This document shows positions 1-8,695 of a stretch of 58,369 nt of DNA, piece after piece (the first letter of the stretch is position 1; each line of letters starts with the position of its first letter). The stretch is from the NCBI GenBank assembly GCA_028712895.1, contig JAQTPL010000008.1, forward strand, positions 1 to 58,369, in the 5' to 3' direction. Both the position numbers and the translations under genes were made by a program. Origin of the DNA: a bacterium. Lineage in GTDB: Bacteria > CAYTYR01 > UBA6262. The notes under the pieces were generated by a model. That model searched no databases. It was not told where the DNA came from and saw only the letters and a list, made by a program, of their open reading frames with translations.

Positions 1-2
1 CA

Positions 3-209
3 GTAATTGCCGCCATGATCTTATCCCGGGAAACGTTTAAAAAGATAAAGCAAAACTTATTTTGGGCTTTTTTCTATAATGTGTTATGCATCCCGCTGGC
101 GATGATGGGTAAATTACACCCGGTAATGGCCGAGATCGCTATGTTTGCCTCGTCATTATTCGTAGTTGGTAATTCGCTGCGCTTAAAAAAAATAAAAATG
201 GAGTCATAA
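3..209 (+). CDS. P-type (CopA-like) cation-transporting ATPase, C-terminal fragment cut by window start
   Basis: Frame is open to the window edge; C-terminal pattern SRETFKKIKQNLFWAFFYNVLCIPLAMMG...MFASSLFVVGNSLRL is typical of the last TM helices of P1B ATPases. Confidence 0.8.
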   Translation, partial: VIAAMILSRETFKKIKQNLFWAFFYNVLCIPLAMMGKLHPVMAEIAMFASSLFVVGNSLRLKKIKMES

Positions 210-212
210 ATA

Positions 213-1166
213 ATGGGTATAGTGAATAAGATCTTTATTCTTTATCACAGCTTGATGATATTTGCTAATGATAAGAAATCGATCCGCGCTCTGGGCCAGT
301 ACCGGGATAATATGTCTTTCAACGCGCTTTCCAGGGTGGTCAAAAGCGAAGATCCCGAGATCAGGATATTAGCTATGGAAAGCTTAAGCCGGTTAGGATT
401 AAAAGCGACGATCCCATTATTTGTCACTTCTTTAAAAGACCCTAACCGCCTGGTCAGTATCGCCGCTTCCAATATTTTGATCAGGACCGGGAAAGACGTA
501 GTGCCGGTTTTAATAGAGGATCTCAAACATGAAGAGTTTGAGCAACGGGCCCAGATCATAGAAATATTAGGCAAGATCGGGGAGACCAGTGCTATTCCTG
601 CTATTACTCCCCATATTAAAGAAGATGAAGCAGTCGTTCGCCTGGCGACAGCCTTAGCTTTGGCCAGGATAGGAGATAAAGGGTCGATCTCACTGATATT
701 GCAGGGCATAAAAGAAAATAAAATATATTTCAGCTTTACTCCCAGCGGCCTGGAAGATGATCTCAAGTCTATGGACCTGTATAAGAAACTTTTTGCCGCC
801 TATCCTTTAGCTATGTCCAATCATAAAGAGGCGAAAAAGACTTTACTAAAACTATTGGATACGAATTATGGCTGGACCAGGTGTTTTATTATCAGGATGT
901 TCGCGGATATCGGTGTCCCTGAGGATATAGAGCGGATCTCCAGCATGATTCAAGACGAAGACATATGGGTACGCCGGGCGGCAGTAGAAGTCCTGGGAGA
1001 GATCGGCACCTCCGCAGTCATCCCGGTGCTGATAAAAGCTTCTAATGATAATGACAGCTGGGTAGGCGCATCAGCTACTACAGCGATCGACAAGATCAAG
1101 GCTAAAGGAAACAGCGGACAGCGAACAGAAGACAGCGGACAGAAAACTAATGAAGATCAAAGATAG
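213..1166 (+). CDS. HEAT-repeat domain protein
   Basis: Repeated A-x-x-A-L-x-x-I-G-D/E units (RLATALALARIGDKGSI, WVRRAAVEVLGEIGTSAVIPVLI). C-terminal tail NSGQRTEDSGQKTNEDQR is encoded by a 7-nt repeat. Confidence 0.75.
   Translation: MGIVNKIFILYHSLMIFANDKKSIRALGQYRDNMSFNALSRVVKSEDPEIRILAMESLSRLGLKATIPLFVTSLKDPNRLVSIAASNILIRTGKDVVPVLIEDLKHEEFEQRAQIIEILGKIGETSAIPAITPHIKEDEAVVRLATALALARIGDKGSISLILQGIKENKIYFSFTPSGLEDDLKSMDLYKKLFAAYPLAMSNHKEAKKTLLKLLDTNYGWTRCFIIRMFADIGVPEDIERISSMIQDEDIWVRRAAVEVLGEIGTSAVIPVLIKASNDNDSWVGASATTAIDKIKAKGNSGQRTEDSGQKTNEDQR
1111..1145. repeat. Heptamer tandem array ACAGCGG/ACAGCGA/ACAGAAG/ACAGCGG/ACAGAAA
   Basis: Five consecutive 7-nt units read directly; overlaps the 3' end of the HEAT gene. 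Confidence 0.85.
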
Positions 1167-1794
1167 AACTAGTAAAATAATTGCGTTGCTGCGGCAGGAA
1201 TATCCGCACGCAAAGATAGCGCTGAACTTTTCCAATCCTATGGAATTACTGGTAGCGACTGTTCTTTCCGCGCAATCGACGGATGTGACGGTAAATAAGG
1301 TTACCCCGGCAATTTTTAGAAAGTATAAAAATGTTAATGCTTATGCCCAGGCTGATCTGAAAGAATTAGAGCGGGAAATATATTCTACCGGGTTTTATCA
1401 TAATAAAGCTAAAAATATTATTGCTGCAGCCAGGTTGTTGATGGCGCAATATAACGGGAAAATACCCGCGACCATGGATGAAATACTGGAACTGCCGGGA
1501 GTAGCGCGTAAAACCGGCAATATTATCCTGTTTAATGCTTATGGGGTGGTCGCCGGTATTCCCGTAGATACTCATGTCCGCAGGCTTTCCCAGCGTCTGG
1601 GCTTGACCAAGAAGAATGATCCGGAAAAGATCGAGCAGGACTTGATGAAACTGGTACCGCAGAAGCTCTGGGGTAAGTTTTCATATCTCCTGATCGATCA
1701 TGGCCGGAAGATCTGTGACGCCAAGAAACCAAAATGCCCGGCTTGCGTCCTGAACAAGCTTTGCCCAAGCTATCGGGTATTCTACCCGATTTGA
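1150..1794 (+). CDS. nth: Endonuclease III
   Basis: HhH motif LPGVARKTGNIIL, VDTHVRRLSQRLGL, C-terminal Fe-S cysteines CDAKKPKCPACVLNKLC. Confidence 0.93.
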   Translation: MKIKDRTSKIIALLRQEYPHAKIALNFSNPMELLVATVLSAQSTDVTVNKVTPAIFRKYKNVNAYAQADLKELEREIYSTGFYHNKAKNIIAAARLLMAQYNGKIPATMDEILELPGVARKTGNIILFNAYGVVAGIPVDTHVRRLSQRLGLTKKNDPEKIEQDLMKLVPQKLWGKFSYLLIDHGRKICDAKKPKCPACVLNKLCPSYRVFYPI

Positions 1795-1816
1795 GATTTC
1801 AAATTTGAAATTTGGG
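1789..1816. repeat. Heptamer array ATTTGAG/ATTTCAA/ATTTGAA/ATTTGGG
   Basis: Four 7-nt units directly spanning the nth stop codon. Confidence 0.75.
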
Positions 1817-1834
1817 ACAAAAGAGAATTAAATT

Positions 1835-2320
1835 ATGCCATTACAAGAATATAAGAAAAGAAGGGATTTTAAAAAGACCAAGGAGCCGAAAGGAACGGAT
1901 GGCAGTCCGGTCGCTAAGGCGACCTCGCGGATGGCAGATGGCAGTAATAGCCTGATCTATGTAATCCAAAAACATAAAGCGAGCCATTTGCATTATGACC
2001 TGCGGTTGGAAATGAACGGTGTGCTGAAGAGCTGGGCAGTGCCAAAAGAACCATCGGTAGATCCGGCAGTCAAGCGCTTGGCCATAGCAGTTGAGGATCA
2101 TCCGCTTGGTTATGAAAAATTTACCGGGATGATACCAGAAGGTGAATACGGTGCCGGCACAGTAGAAATCTGGGATAGGGGAACCTACCAGCTGCTGGAG
2201 CAAAGCGCTAAAGCCTATGTCTTGGAAATAACCGGAAAAAAATTAAAAGGGCTATATTACCTCGTAAAATTAAAACCGGGAGAAGATCTAAAAAATTGGC
2301 TTTTTTTCCGGAAAAAGTGA
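1835..2320 (+). CDS. LigD-type 3'-phosphoesterase domain protein (stand-alone)
   Basis: [31 protein letters not shown] and [28 protein letters not shown] motifs; no polymerase or ligase domain in the ORF. Confidence 0.88.
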   Translation: MPLQEYKKRRDFKKTKEPKGTDGSPVAKATSRMADGSNSLIYVIQKHKASHLHYDLRLEMNGVLKSWAVPKEPSVDPAVKRLAIAVEDHPLGYEKFTGMIPEGEYGAGTVEIWDRGTYQLLEQSAKAYVLEITGKKLKGLYYLVKLKPGEDLKNWLFFRKK

Positions 2321-2366
2321 TCGTTCTGGCAAGATTGAGACAAATCTAAAAAGGGGGGAGATAAGC

Positions 2367-3056
2367 ATGAAGAAGTATGGCGCAGAGTTTTTCGGCACTT
2401 TTTGGTTGGTGCTTGGCGGCTGCGGTAGTGCAGTATTAGCTGCGGCTTTCCCTAATGTAGGTATTGGTTTGCTTGGCGTGGCGCTGGCATTCGGCTTGAC
2501 TGTCTTAACCATGGCCTATGCTATCGGGCATATCTCTGGTTGTCACCTTAATCCGGCAGTTTCTATTGGTTTGTGGGCTGGCGGCCGTTTCCCGTCCAAA
2601 GAAATACTGCCTTATATAATTTCCCAGGTCTTAGGCGCAATGGCTGCCGGCGGAGTTCTTTACCTGATCGCCAGCGGTAAAGTTGATTTCAATGTATCTG
2701 CCGGGTTTGCCTCCAATGGTTATGGTATTCATTCTCCAGGAGGGTATTCATTACTCGCATCCTTTGTGACTGAAGTAGTTATGACTATGATGTTCCTGAT
2801 CATTATTTTGGGCGCCACTGATAAACGCGCGCCGCAAGGTTTAGCTCCGGTCGCTATTGGGTTAGGCCTGACGTTGATCCATCTAGTCAGTATCCCAGTG
2901 ACTAATACTTCGGTAAATCCCGCGCGCAGTACGGGAGTAGCTCTTTTTGTCGGTGATTGGGCAGTAGCGCAGCTATGGTTGTTCTGGTTTGCCCCGATCA
3001 TTGGCGCTATAATTGGGGCCATGATCTACCGTTTCATTGGCAGTGCAGAAAATTAA
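2367..3056 (+). CDS. aqpZ: Aquaporin / MIP family channel
   Basis: Two NPA boxes: [10 protein letters not shown] and TSVNPARS; six hydrophobic segments. Confidence 0.92.
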   Translation: MKKYGAEFFGTFWLVLGGCGSAVLAAAFPNVGIGLLGVALAFGLTVLTMAYAIGHISGCHLNPAVSIGLWAGGRFPSKEILPYIISQVLGAMAAGGVLYLIASGKVDFNVSAGFASNGYGIHSPGGYSLLASFVTEVVMTMMFLIIILGATDKRAPQGLAPVAIGLGLTLIHLVSIPVTNTSVNPARSTGVALFVGDWAVAQLWLFWFAPIIGAIIGAMIYRFIGSAEN

Positions 3057-3074
3057 TAAGGAGTATGTTAAAAA

Positions 3075-4160
3075 GTGAAAACACGCGTAGCGGTAGCTAT
3101 GAGCGGAGGTGTGGATTCCTCAGTAGCCGCAGCGCTGCTGTTAAAAAAAGGATATGACGTGGTAGGGCTTACGATGCAGCTCTGGCCGCGTGAAGCGGCT
3201 GCTGAGTCTGAACCCGCTTGTTGCGGTATTGGGGCCATAGAAGACGCGAAACGTGTTGCCGCCAAATTAGGTATTCCGCATTATGTGATCAATTGCCGTG
3301 CTTTGTTTGAACAAAAAGTCATCCGTGACTTTTGCCATAATTACAAAATAGGGCAAACCCCGAACCCCTGTATCAGGTGCAATGAACTGATAAAATTTGA
3401 GTACCTACTGGATAAGGCGCACAAACTGGGTGCCAAATTCCTGGCTACCGGTCATTATGCTAAAATAAGATATGATCGCCGGAAAAAGACTTATGACCTG
3501 GTAAAAGCAAAAGATCCTAAAAAAGATCAGTCCTATTTTCTTTACACCCTAACCCAGGATCAGTTAAAATATATCCTGTTTCCGCTGGGTGAATATACTA
3601 AACCCGAGGTCAGGATTTTAGCCCAAAAGATCGGGCTACCAACCGCTCATCGTCAGGAAAGCCAGGAGATCTGCTTTATTCCGGATAATGATTATCGCCG
3701 GTTCCTGAAAGAGAGAATAGGCCGCGGCATCAGAAAAGGATCCATCACTGATACAGCCGGGAAAAGATTAGGTATACATCAAGGATTACCATTCTATACT
3801 ATCGGCCAGCGTAAAGGTTTGGGTATTGCCGCAGCGCACCCGTTATATGTCCAGGAAATCAATCACCGGAAAAATATCTTAGTGGTTGCGCCGGAAAGCG
3901 GAATATACCGGAAAAAACTTATCGCCAGCAAGATAATTTGGACCAGCCTGAAGAAACTAACTACTCCGCTTAAGGTTCAAGCTAAGATCCGTTCAGCGCA
4001 TAAAGCTGCGGATTGTACTATTGCCCTGTTGGGGAAAAATAAGATCAAGGCAGAATTCAGTGCCGGGCAATGGGCGATAACTCCGGGTCAGGCTATTGTC
4101 TTTTATCAAGGGAAAAAAATCATTGGCGGAGGGACGATTTTAAAGGCAGTTGATAGTTGA
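3075..4160 (+). CDS. mnmA: tRNA 2-thiouridine(34) synthase
   Basis: AMSGGVDSSVAA PP-loop; NPCIRCNELIKF; ATGHYAKI; DQSYFLYTL; GQRKGLGI. GTG start. Confidence 0.95.
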   Translation: MKTRVAVAMSGGVDSSVAAALLLKKGYDVVGLTMQLWPREAAAESEPACCGIGAIEDAKRVAAKLGIPHYVINCRALFEQKVIRDFCHNYKIGQTPNPCIRCNELIKFEYLLDKAHKLGAKFLATGHYAKIRYDRRKKTYDLVKAKDPKKDQSYFLYTLTQDQLKYILFPLGEYTKPEVRILAQKIGLPTAHRQESQEICFIPDNDYRRFLKERIGRGIRKGSITDTAGKRLGIHQGLPFYTIGQRKGLGIAAAHPLYVQEINHRKNILVVAPESGIYRKKLIASKIIWTSLKKLTTPLKVQAKIRSAHKAADCTIALLGKNKIKAEFSAGQWAITPGQAIVFYQGKKIIGGGTILKAVDS

Positions 4161-4215
4161 TGGTACGCTGCGCTGGTAGTTGACTGAAAAGACGCTAAAC
4201 TCGCAACTTGTACTT
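4148..4215. repeat. Inverted-arm heptamer element, unit AGTTGNN
   Basis: Left: AGTTGAT AGTTGAT ... AGTTGAC. The reverse complement of the right arm reads AGTTGCG AGTTTAG. Confidence 0.55.
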
Positions 4216-4228
4216 TATATGAGGTATT

Positions 4229-5143
4229 ATGCATAATCATCATGAAGAACGGCAAACAAATAAACAGGGACTGATCATAGCTTTTATTATCACTTTTGTG
4301 ATTATGATCGCGGAAATTATCGGTGGCTTAGTTTCGAATAGCTTAGCCTTGCTCAGTGATGCCGGGCATATGTTCACTGATGCTTTTGCTTTAGGTTTGA
4401 GCTTGTGGGCTATTAAAATGGCACAAAAACCGTCTACCCATAATAAGACTTTCGGATATCACCGCCTGGAGATCTTAGCCGCGCTGGCCAATGGGCTATT
4501 GCTGGTATTGATCAGTATTTGGATATTTTATGAAGCGTATCAGCGGTTTTTCAACCCGCCGGAAATTAAAAGCGGTTTAATGCTGATAGTCGCCTTCATC
4601 GGGCTGATCGGTAATTTCATTGGGATCACCATTCTCCAGAAGTCCAGCCAGAATAATTTAAATGTGAGAGGGGCCCTGCTCCATATGCTGGGAGATACGC
4701 TGTCTAGCGTAGGGGTTATAATTGGCGGGGTTTTTATAGCTTTTACTGGCTGGAAAATGATCGATCCGATCGTTAGTATCCTGATCAATGGATTTATTAT
4801 TCACAGCGCTTTTCAACTGATCTTTGAAAGCGGAGAGGTATTGCTGGAAGCCGTGCCCAGGGGATTAGTTTTGCAAGAAGTGGTAGGGGAGGTTAAAAAA
4901 GTATCAGGAGTCAGGGATATGCACGATCTGCATATCTGGACCATTACCAGCGGCTTGCACGCCTTGAGCGGACATATACTTATCGATGACCAGCAGGTCA
5001 GTACCGGGGCAGTCATTCTGCAGGAAGTGAAAGAAGTGCTGGAACATAAGTTCAGTATTACTCATACCACCTTACAGCTGGAATCAGAAGCTTGCGGGGA
5101 AAGTTTGATATGTCACCAGGAAAAGACAAACAAAAAAAATTAA
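4229..5143 (+). CDS. czcD: Cation diffusion facilitator (Zn/Co/Cd efflux)
   Basis: SNSLALLSDAGHMFTDAFALGLSLWA, HMLGDTLSSVGVI, HDLHIWTITSG. Confidence 0.92.
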   Translation: MHNHHEERQTNKQGLIIAFIITFVIMIAEIIGGLVSNSLALLSDAGHMFTDAFALGLSLWAIKMAQKPSTHNKTFGYHRLEILAALANGLLLVLISIWIFYEAYQRFFNPPEIKSGLMLIVAFIGLIGNFIGITILQKSSQNNLNVRGALLHMLGDTLSSVGVIIGGVFIAFTGWKMIDPIVSILINGFIIHSAFQLIFESGEVLLEAVPRGLVLQEVVGEVKKVSGVRDMHDLHIWTITSGLHALSGHILIDDQQVSTGAVILQEVKEVLEHKFSITHTTLQLESEACGESLICHQEKTNKKN

Positions 5144-5943
5144 CTTTTATATTGCTTAAAATGGATAAGGTGCTGATCGCTTTCAGTGGAGGAGTGGACA
5201 GCACCTTTCTTGTTTATCTGGCCAATCAAATCTTGCCAGGTAAAGTGCTAGCCGTAACTGCAGTGTCTGAGACTTATCCGGTCAAAGAATTGAAAGAAGC
5301 CAAAGTTTTAGCTAAAAAAATAGGGATCAGGCACCTGGTCATAAAGACCCGTGAACTGAAAAATAAGAAATTCAAGGCTAATACAACTGAGCGCTGCTAC
5401 TACTGTAAGAAGGAATTATTTAGTACACTAAAAAAGATAGCGGCTAAACATAAAATTGAGCATGTAGTTGACGCTGCCAATATTGATGACTTGAAAGATT
5501 ATAGGCCAGGCTCCAGGGCTAGCCGGGAATTAGGGATTAGGCACCCTTTACAAGAAGCCGGTTTGACAAAAAAAGATATCCGGCAAATGTCCCGTAGAGC
5601 TAGCCTGCCGACTTGGAATAAACCAGCTTTAGCCTGCTTAGCATCACGAATACCCTATGGGTACGAAATTAAAGGAAAAAACCTGGCCAGGATAGACCAA
5701 GCCGAAGAGTTTTTGCGGACGCTTAAATTACGGCAGGTCAGGGTACGGGATTACGGGAGGATGGCCCGGATCGAAGTGGAACCCGCAGGCTTACCAGAGA
5801 TCTTGAAAAACCGCAAAAAAGTAATCCGGTATTTTAAACAACTAGGATATCTTTATATTACCCTGGATTTGGCAGGATACAGAATGGGGAGTTTGAATGA
5901 AGAGCTAAAGAAAGTCCGCGGGTCACGAGTCCACGAGTCTTGA
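5110..5943 (+). CDS. larE: ATP-dependent sacrificial sulfur transferase LarE
   Basis: AFSGGVDSTFL; TERCYYCKKELFSTL; DAANIDDLKDYRPGSRASRELGIRHPL. Likely start at MSPGKDKQ; C-terminus runs into a repeat (VRGSRVHES). Confidence 0.88.
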   Translation: MSPGKDKQKKLTFILLKMDKVLIAFSGGVDSTFLVYLANQILPGKVLAVTAVSETYPVKELKEAKVLAKKIGIRHLVIKTRELKNKKFKANTTERCYYCKKELFSTLKKIAAKHKIEHVVDAANIDDLKDYRPGSRASRELGIRHPLQEAGLTKKDIRQMSRRASLPTWNKPALACLASRIPYGYEIKGKNLARIDQAEEFLRTLKLRQVRVRDYGRMARIEVEPAGLPEILKNRKKVIRYFKQLGYLYITLDLAGYRMGSLNEELKKVRGSRVHES

Positions 5944-5994
5944 TAATTATTAAATATAAAAACCAGACTCGCGACTCGGAGACTCGAGACTGTT
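5916..5994. repeat. Inverted-arm heptamer/octamer element, unit GTCNCGA
   Basis: Left GTCCGCGG-GTCACGA-GTCCACGA-GTCTTGA. Right-arm reverse complement GTCTCGA-GTCTCCGA-GTCGCGA-GTCT. AT-rich core between. Confidence 0.8.
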
Positions 5995-6011
5995 TTAAGA
6001 TTAAGAATTTC

Positions 6012-6040
6012 TTGCAAAAAGTTTATCTTTGGGATATAGT
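6012..6040 (+). promoter_or_regulatory. Sigma70-like promoter
   Basis: TTGCAA (6012-6017), 17-nt spacer, TATAGT (6035-6040). Confidence 0.6.
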
Positions 6041-6078
6041 AAATCCAGTAGTAACCCTTTTTATTTTGAGAGGATTTT

Positions 6079-7332
6079 GTGGCTAAAAAAATGATCAATG
6101 TCTGGCTGATGCAAGAGCATGAGTACTTATTCAAAAACACTGTTATTCCTGAATTCCAGCAGCAGCATCCGGATATTGATATTATTTTAACCACGACCAG
6201 CTGGCATTTCCTATGGGATAAAGTGGTGATGTTTTCCAAGCGGAAACAAGGCCCGGATGTCCTGCAAATAGGCAGCACATGGAATGGGGTGCTGGCTGAA
6301 ATCGGCGCCTTGAAAGATATTACCGAGAACCTAGTCTCTATCGGTGGGTTGGATATATTCATCAATGAAGCAGCTAAGACCTGTGTTTTTCCCGGTACTG
6401 GGCGGGTTGCTTCTGTCCCCTGGTACTTAGATGCCAGGGCTTTATTTTACCGGCAGGAGATATTGGATATTCAGGGCTTTACCGCGCATGACCTGGGGAC
6501 CTTTGAGGGCTTGGAAAAAGTAAGCGCTGCGGTACATAACTTCAAAGCCGGCGATAAGACTATAGCCGCCTTTGGTCTCTCCGGCCAGAAAGACGCGCAA
6601 CTGATCCATTCCCTGTCTCCCTGGATCTGGAATAATGGGGGAGATTTTATGACCCCGGACGGCAAAAAAGTCAGTTTTAATTCTCCTGCAGCTTTAACCG
6701 GATTGGATGCTTATTTCAGGTTTATTAATACCTATTGTGATAAAGCTTCGATCATGCAGGGGTATGAAACTTTCTTGGAGAATTTTTTCCGTAAAGGGAA
6801 TAGTTGCCTGGCCTATACCGGGCCCTGGGTCAACAATACCTATCTTAATCCCCAGCATGAGTTTTATAACCGGTTTAGCCAGCATATCGAAGCTACTTTA
6901 ATGCCCGGAGGACCGGGCGGACGGTTTACTTTTTTAGGGGGCAGCAACCTGGCTATTTCAGAATTTTCCAGGCGTCCGGACGAAGCCTGGGAACTGATCA
7001 AATTCCTGACCCAGTTACCGGTACAGGAAAGGTTCTGCGCCACCAATCATCAATTACCAAGTTTAACCGCATCTTATAAGAACAAAGGCGGTATCGATAA
7101 CACCCCGCAAAAAATATTCAGGAATGCGGTCCAACATGGCCGGACTTTCCCTAATAATGCTAACTGGGCGCAGATCGAGGATATCCTCATCGAATATATT
7201 CATCGTCTCCTGTTCAGCATTGCAGAAGGTATTTATACGGCAGAATTAATGCAGGAAAGCATTCAGGAAGCAGCTGTTAAAAGTAACGCGCTATTAGCCC
7301 AGGAAGAACAATGGCGCAGGGAGAAAAATTGA
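6079..7332 (+). CDS. Family 1 extracellular solute-binding-like protein without signal peptide
   Basis: SBP-like pattern (VWLMQEHEYLFKNTVIPEFQQQHPDIDI, GPDVLQIGSTW, GGSNLAIS, WELIKFLTQ). GTG start with an in-frame TGA just upstream; N-terminus MAKKMINVWL is not a signal peptide. Confidence 0.75.
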   Translation: MAKKMINVWLMQEHEYLFKNTVIPEFQQQHPDIDIILTTTSWHFLWDKVVMFSKRKQGPDVLQIGSTWNGVLAEIGALKDITENLVSIGGLDIFINEAAKTCVFPGTGRVASVPWYLDARALFYRQEILDIQGFTAHDLGTFEGLEKVSAAVHNFKAGDKTIAAFGLSGQKDAQLIHSLSPWIWNNGGDFMTPDGKKVSFNSPAALTGLDAYFRFINTYCDKASIMQGYETFLENFFRKGNSCLAYTGPWVNNTYLNPQHEFYNRFSQHIEATLMPGGPGGRFTFLGGSNLAISEFSRRPDEAWELIKFLTQLPVQERFCATNHQLPSLTASYKNKGGIDNTPQKIFRNAVQHGRTFPNNANWAQIEDILIEYIHRLLFSIAEGIYTAELMQESIQEAAVKSNALLAQEEQWRREKN

Positions 7333-8576
7333 CAAGAGCAGTGATCAATGTCTGGTTAACACATGAACATGAGCAACTGGTCCGGCATGCTATTATGCCG
7401 GATTTTAAGAAAAAATTTCCAGACATTGATGTGGTATTGACAACAACAGGATGGCGTTTCTTATGGGAAAAAGTTGCGATGTTCTCCAAAAAGAAACAAG
7501 GGCCGGATGTACTGCAATTCGGCAGTACCTGGAACGGCGCTCTGGCTCAGTTAGGAGCTTTACGCGATCTGACTAGTCAGGTCAACCAGTTGGGCGGCCT
7601 GAATAGCTTTATTCCGGCCAGCAGCAGGCTCTCTACTTTTCCCGGCAGTAATAATATCTCCTCAGTTCCGTGGTATGTAGATGTGCGCGCCTTGTATTTC
7701 CGCAAAGATGTATTGGGTGAACACTCAATCGCCGCTCGCGACCTCGACACCATGGATGATTTGATCCAGACCTGCGAAAAAGTACATCATACCAAAATAG
7801 ACAACAAGGAAGTTGCGGCTTTTGGCGTATTTGGCAATAAAGATTCCCAAATTGTGCATAATATTGCTCCCTGGATTTGGAATTACGGCGGCACTTTCCT
7901 GCGTGCAGACGGGAAGGAAGCTGCTTTTTATGAACCAGCGGCTTTAAAAGGCTTGGAAATCTATTTTGACCTGGTCAATATCTATAGCAAACCAGATTCG
8001 CTGGGCCAGAATTATGATGTCTTTACCGACGCCTACGCCGTTAAAGGAGATTATACCTTTGCTTGTTTAGGGCCTTGGCTGAATAATACATATCTTAATC
8101 CAAAATCCCCAACCTATAATAAAATAAGTGCCAGTATCCATCCCTTGATCATGCCGGCTGGGCCGGCCGGGCGTTTCACCTTTATGGGTGGCAGTAACCT
8201 GGCCATTTCTTCCTTTTCTCATCATCCTGAAGAAGCCTGGTCTTTTATTGAGTTTCTCCTGCAACGTAAAGTACAGGAACAATTCTGCGCTGCTAATAAC
8301 CAGCTGCCCAGCTTATTGGACTGCTATACTCCTGCTTATCTCATGGATACGACTCGCAACAAGGTTTTTAAGGAATCGGTACGTTACGGCCGCGGTTTTC
8401 CCAACAGTCCTTATTGGGCGCCGATAGAAGATATTTTAATAGATTACGTCTATGATATGTTTATTACGATCAGGTCCCAGGGTTATTCCAAGCAGGTGTT
8501 AAAAGAGAAAACTTTCGAGGCAGCAGTGAAATGCAATCTAATCCTTAAAGGGGATCCTTTTATATTAAGAAGATAA
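7311..8576 (+). CDS. Family 1 extracellular solute-binding-like protein, tandem paralog
   Basis: Co-linear similarity with the preceding ORF over the full length; N-terminus MAQGEKLTRAVINVWL lacks a signal peptide. Confidence 0.75.
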   Translation: MAQGEKLTRAVINVWLTHEHEQLVRHAIMPDFKKKFPDIDVVLTTTGWRFLWEKVAMFSKKKQGPDVLQFGSTWNGALAQLGALRDLTSQVNQLGGLNSFIPASSRLSTFPGSNNISSVPWYVDVRALYFRKDVLGEHSIAARDLDTMDDLIQTCEKVHHTKIDNKEVAAFGVFGNKDSQIVHNIAPWIWNYGGTFLRADGKEAAFYEPAALKGLEIYFDLVNIYSKPDSLGQNYDVFTDAYAVKGDYTFACLGPWLNNTYLNPKSPTYNKISASIHPLIMPAGPAGRFTFMGGSNLAISSFSHHPEEAWSFIEFLLQRKVQEQFCAANNQLPSLLDCYTPAYLMDTTRNKVFKESVRYGRGFPNSPYWAPIEDILIDYVYDMFITIRSQGYSKQVLKEKTFEAAVKCNLILKGDPFILRR

Positions 8577-8583
8577 CAAAGCC

Positions 8584-8693
8584 GTTACTGGTCGCTAGTC
8601 GCTGGTAGCTAGTTAAAAAAAAGAAACAAGCTCTGATCCGGAGCCTGTTTCCTTGTTTTTTACTAGCGACTAGTTACTAGAAACTAGCGACTG
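8584..8693. repeat. Inverted-arm heptamer element, unit GTNNCTA, around a hairpin terminator
   Basis: Left: GTTACTG GTCGCTA GTCGCTG GTAGCTA. Right-arm reverse complement: GTCGCTA GTTTCTA GTAACTA GTCGCTA. Confidence 0.9.
8613..8662. terminator. Bidirectional rho-independent terminator between convergent genes
   Basis: AAACAaGCTC-TGATCCG-GAGCcTGTTT stem with A-tract before and T-tract after. Confidence 0.75.
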
Positions 8694-8695
8694 TT

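Noticed and set aside
245-766. Minus-strand ORFs in the supplied track overlapping strong plus-strand genes (also 2729-3022, 17444-17911, 20944-21396, 28785-29309, 48120-48731, 50174-50677)
   Set aside because: They mirror well-supported genes, lack family motifs and RBS, and look like codon-bias shadows.
8584-8693. Short periodic repeats as a CRISPR array
   Set aside because: Units are 7 nt, degenerate, contiguous and inverted about a core; no 20-40-nt repeats with unique spacers and no cas genes.
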